Shown here piece after piece: positions 60,208-64,000 of a stretch of DNA of 64,000 nt (positions within the stretch are counted from its first letter, which is position 1; each line of letters starts with the position of its first letter). Source of the DNA: Prorocentrum cordatum (lineage: Eukaryota; Sar; Dinophyceae; Prorocentrales; Prorocentraceae); contig CAUYUJ010019379.1 in NCBI GenBank assembly GCA_963575745.1, positions 33,599 to 97,598 of the forward strand, in the 5' to 3' direction. The notes under the pieces were generated by a model that was not told the DNA's origin, did not search any database, and saw only the letters and a list, made by a program, of their open reading frames with translations. Both the position numbers and the translations under genes were made by a program.

Positions 60208-60329
60208 CGTCGCTCGGACGCCCATGCCCTGTGCTTTTTGCAGTTTCGTGCGCGGCTTGCTCGCCACATGATCGAGGATGCTCCTCGAGGGCCCTCGCCG
60301 AAGAAAACAATTGCACACGTCCGAGCGAG
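60208..60329 (+). mobile_element. MITE family A, copy 6
   Basis: About 122 bp. Ends have decayed slightly (GCGAGG at the right). The internal ATCGAGGATGCTCCTCGAGG motif is kept. Confidence 0.78.
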
Positions 60330-61079
60330 GCCAGGCCCACCGCGCGACGCAGCCCGGGGCGAGGTCGCACCTCCCCCCCCCCAACTGGTGAGTGAGCCGC
60401 GCCCTGCCCGGGCAGAGGGCGCGGCCTGCCTGGAGAGCTGCTGCTCGACGCCCGCGGGTAGCGTTAGGTCGGGTCTGTCCCCCCTACAGGGGGATCCTGG
60501 GCGCAAGATAACAAATACTCCAAACATGCCCACCCACATGGGCACAACATGCCCCCAAAAAATCGTCCCCGGACTACTTTTTGACTCTTTTTGAAGATTC
60601 CTACGGCCGAGAAGGACGCAGCACGCTGCAGACCCCACTGGTCAGAGGAAGGCGGAGGGTGGTTCCGGGAAGTCTACTTCTGAGGGTGTCTATGGTTCTT
60701 TGCCAACAATCCCGCACAACCGGCAACCCTCGCTTATGCTAAATGTGATGCACGGTGCCGCAGGACGTCTCCAAGGCAGGAGGCGGCAGCAGCAGAGGCG
60801 AGCCTCACCTTGGGACTCTTGAGGCACGCACGAGCTCGGCCACAGCGGGCCCGGCGGGCGAATCGCCCAGACAAGGCCACTGGAGCGGGGCCTGCTCTTG
60901 CCAGACCTGCCACCACTTCTTCCGCTCCTCCTCCTGTTGCGTCGCCTCCTGGTGCACGTGTAAGTCACCGTTTCGAGGCGGCTGCGTGGGTGCTCGAGGG
61001 CTGCAGTAGACTGTCGCCCAAGTCGTGGAGGCGATCATCTCGGGATCCTGTCAAAACCCCTCCTCCGTCCTCCTCCCTC
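60330..61079. other. Unassigned, with family B fragment
   Basis: Apart from the family B left end there is no recognisable content. Open frames at 60,750-61,040 are GC-driven. Confidence 0.4.
60466..60605. mobile_element. Family B left-end fragment
   Basis: Left terminus TTAGGTCGGGTCTGTCCCC with AT-rich body. The right terminal repeat is lost. Confidence 0.65.
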
Positions 61080-61800
61080 CTCCCTCCTAGTCCTCCTCCT
61101 CCTCCTCCGCATCCTCCTCCTCCTCCTCCTCCTCCTCCTCCTCTTCCTCCTCCTCCCCCTCCTCCTCCTCCTCCTCCTCCTCCTCCTCCTCCTCCTCCTC
61201 CTCCTCTCCCCCTCTTCCTCCTCCCCCTCCTCCTCCTCCTCCGCCTCCTCCTCCTCCGCTCCTCCTCCTCCCTCCCTCCTCCTCCTCCTCCTCCTCCTCC
61301 TCGTCCTCCCCCTCCTCCCCTCCTCCTCCTCCTCCTCCTCCTCCTCCTCCTCCTCCTCCTCCTCCTCCTCCTCCTCCTCCTCCTCCTCCTCCTCCTCCTC
61401 CTCCTCCCCCCTTCCTCCCTCCCTCCTTCCCTCCCTCCCTCCCTCCCTCCATCCCTCCCCCTCCTCCTCCTCCTCCTCCTCCTCCTCCTCCTCCTCCTCC
61501 TCCTCCTCCTCCTCCTCCTCCTCCTCCTCCTCCTCCTCCTCCTCCTCCTCCTCCTCCTCCTCCTCCTCCTCCTCCTCCTCATCGTCGCCGTCCTCCTCCT
61601 CCTCCTCCTCCTCCTCGCCCTCTTCCTCTCCTCCTCCTCCTCCTCCTCCTCATCCTCCTCATCCCCTCTTCATCCCTCTACCTATTGTCTCCTCCTCATC
61701 CTCGCTCCTTCCCCTCCTTCCTCCCTCCTTTCTTCTCTCCTCCTCTCCTCCTCCTCCTCCTCCTCCTCCTCCTCCTCCTCCTCCTCCCTCTGACAAAATC
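61080..61800 (+). repeat. (CTC)n tract, longest in the window
   Basis: About 700 bp of mostly CTC with CCCT and CAT interruptions. A second block lies at 62,030-62,215. Purine/pyrimidine-split DNA of this length can form triplexes. Confidence 0.95.
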
Positions 61801-62215
61801 CGCCTCCGCCCTCCTCCACCACTGCGAGCGTGTCTTTCATACGCGCCCACCTTCCGGGGAACTGACGCTCCAGGATCACAGGGAAACTGGCATGTATTCA
61901 CATGACTATCCCCTCCTGCCGACGGCCAGGGGGATCGATACCTCTGGGCGGTGGACCTGTGCAGAGCCAAGCCTCGGACCCCCCCCAGCCTCATCCGCCC
62001 CCTCATCATTCCCTCCCTATTTCTCCTCCTCCTCATCCTGCTCCTCCCCCTCCTCCTGCTTCTCCTCCTGCTCCTCCCCCTCGTCCTTCTCCTCCTCCTC
62101 CTCCTCCACCTCCTCCCCCCTCCTCCTTCTCCTCCTTCTCCTCCTCCTCGCCCTCTTCTTCCTCCACCTCCTCCTCCTCCTCCTCCTCCTGCTCCTCCCC
62201 CCCCTCCTCCGCGTC

Positions 62216-62715
62216 ATCCTGTTCCTCGATACGGCAGAAGTCGAAACCATCGGTGAACACAAACGCCAGCCCCCGCGAATCGCCGAAGCAGGCACGCGGC
62301 AGTGGCCGCACCCGACCCGAAAGTAGCTGTAAGGTTCTATGGGACCCAGCGGCAGGCCACCGCACACAGTCACGAAGACGACCCTGGCCCAGAAAACCGG
62401 CCAGCACGGCCCAGACTGCAAAGGCAGACTTGCGACCCAGCCGAACAGGTAAATGTTGCCCCTGAGACCCAAGCCGTGCACCAAGGGTGGGCAAGGGAGG
62501 GCTTGATGCCCAATTATGTGGCTGCACGGCTTGGGCCAAAGGCAACGGATAGGAGGAAAGGCGGGGGAAGAGGTGCGAGCGTAGTGCCTGGGGGATCCTG
62601 CGGGCAATTGAACCCCCATCCCCCTGACGCACCGAGTCAGTGACACAGAATGCCTGCAATCTGCCACCCCGCCAGGGCATGAAAATGTCCAATGCTTCTG
62701 TAGGGGAACGAATGA
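62216..62715. other. Unassigned
   Basis: 62,230-62,690 is open on the minus strand over parts but has no recognisable motif. Confidence 0.4.
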
Positions 62716-62884
62716 CGACATAAACATAAAAAAAACGCGGAGGTCCGCGCGGATTTCGCGGATCGGCGCTGGACCCCCCTCCCTGGCGCGCGGAGCGCGC
62801 CAGGGGCGGCGCCAGAGGCGCCGTCAGGGGCTTCCAGCGCGGATCCGAGAACTCCGCGCGGACCTCCGAGTTTTTGTGTCTATT
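62716..62884. mobile_element. Foldback family E, copy 3
   Basis: Shares the GGCGCGCGGAGCGCGCC loop and GCGCGGAT arms with copy 1. Ends are ACATAAACATAAAAAAA and its diverged inverse. Confidence 0.78.
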
Positions 62885-62956
62885 TCATTCTTCGCTCCCC
62901 TGTTCTGAGGACATGTGCCGGTCGCTTTAACGCAGGCTGTCCTGCGAACGTGGCCT

Positions 62957-63146
62957 TATGTCGGGCGTGTCCCCCTACAGGGGGATTTTCGACGAAAAAT
63001 AAAAAGTACCTCAAGAATGCCCCCCAAAGGTAAGAATTTATTAGAAAAGTAGTCCCCAGACTATTTTTGGACTATGCTTTGACTATTTTTGGGATACTTT
63101 TGATTTTTCTTGAAAATCCCACTGTAGGGGGACAGACCCGACTTAA
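62957..63146. mobile_element. MITE family B (8-bp target duplication), copy 2
   Basis: A 190-bp element with the same ends as the copy at 1,712. ACGTGGCC flanks it exactly at 62,949-62,956 and 63,147-63,154, confirming the 8-bp duplication rule and both borders. Confidence 0.93.
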
Positions 63147-63187
63147 ACGTGGCCGGAACTCGGGGGACAGATCCTGCCCCCCCTCGC

Positions 63188-63308
63188 CATCGCTCGGACG
63201 TCCATTCCCTGTGTTTTTTTCGGTTTCGTGCGTGGTTTTTTCGCCAAGTGATCAAGGATGCTCCTCGATGGCCCCAGCAGAGAAAAAAATGCACACGTCC
63301 GAGCGATG
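63188..63308 (+). mobile_element. MITE family A, copy 7
   Basis: 121 bp with intact termini. GCCCCCC lies on both sides, a possible target-site duplication. It is about 40 bp from a family B element. Confidence 0.85.
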
Positions 63309-63520
63309 CCAAGCCCCCCCCCCAACGGGATCCTTCCTCCTTCTCCTCCTCCTCCTCCTCCTCCTCCTCCCTTTCTTCTTCTCCTCCTCCTCCTCCTCCT
63401 TCCTTCCTCCTCCTCCTCCTCCTCCTCCTCCTCCTCGTGATTCTCCTCCTCCTCCTCCTCCTCCTCCTCCCTCCTCCTCTTCCTGTCCTCCTCGTCCTCC
63501 TCCTCCTCCCACCTCTTCTT

Positions 63521-64000
63521 CCTGTCCTCCCCCCCCTCAACGGGACAGCCAGGGCGGCCCGCGGAGCGCCCTCGGCGAGGCGGGCGCCGCTGCCCGGGAG
63601 ACGCTCTTGCTTTTCACGGGCGGGGGGGGGGGTCGGCACTCGCGCGCGCCCGCCGTCGCCTCGAGAGCGCACGCGGCGCGCGAGTGCAGGGCAGCGTTTG
63701 ATACATAGGATTTTCTTAAATATAGTTTGCACGAACAAATCGTTGTTTTTAATACCAAACCCCTGCATTTGTCAATACCTAGGCTCTTCTTGCTCTCTTG
63801 GCTTAAAGGGGCCGGGCAGTAGAAATCGCCCCGGGCGGTTCCCCCAGTCCCCTGGGGGCCAAGCAAAAGCAACAGCAGAGGTAAAAACAAAGGTAAAAAG
63901 AGTACAGGGCAGCTTTTAATACATCGGATTTTTATTGAGGGATAAAAAAACACCCTACCCTGGGTTACAAGTGCGTGGTCTGTAAACCTCCTGGGAACCC
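63521..64000. other. Window end, unassigned
   Basis: GC-rich to 63,680, then AT-richer. GCAGCNTTTNATACATNGGATTTT occurs at 63,690 and 63,910, a short direct repeat about 220 bp apart that may mark another element. Confidence 0.45.

Overview
This window looks like nuclear DNA of a dinoflagellate with a large, GC-rich, repeat-dominated genome. The evidence is a relict copy of the dinoflagellate spliced leader just upstream of an intronless gene, introns whose frames only work with GT, GC and GA donors, decayed LINE-type retroelements, and very little coding sequence. A 100-base run of N (18,901-19,000) marks a scaffold gap. There are no operons, CRISPR arrays or credible tRNA/rRNA genes. Trinucleotide and dinucleotide repeats open long false ORFs on both strands and were left out.

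Almost all recognisable coding sequence is on the minus strand. Five short exons (41,218-41,147; 24,421-24,317; 20,629-20,510; 9,371-9,272; 4,384-4,266) join in phase and in order into about 172 residues of a DASS/SLC13-family transporter. It is closest, from memory of the family, to the plastid 2-oxoglutarate/malate translocator DiT1. Its introns are about 16.7, 3.7, 11.1 and 4.9 kb, and the gene is partial at both ends. Nested in the 16.7-kb intron, on the same strand, is a complete intronless chaperonin CCT subunit beta gene (31,150-32,757) with a 22-nt spliced-leader relic 91 nt upstream, which suggests a reintegrated processed mRNA. The 11.1-kb intron contains an orphan exon of an SF1 helicase (16,627-16,145).

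From about 54.8 to 50.4 kb lies a three-exon gene for a membrane-anchored histidine acid phosphatase, incomplete at its 3' side. At about 59.2-57.8 kb (minus) and 35.0-36.1 kb (plus) there are decayed LINE-like retrotransposons with RNase H and other fragments. A few further exon-like stretches have no identified family.

The rest is a mosaic of short terminal-inverted-repeat (MITE-like) families, foldback palindromes, many unrelated minisatellites with units of about 11-220 bp, and long microsatellites. Several MITEs have clear target-site duplications (8 bp, or TA). Some tandem arrays sit inside MITE boundaries, which suggests the satellites grew within transposons. The introns of the transporter gene are built from these modules.
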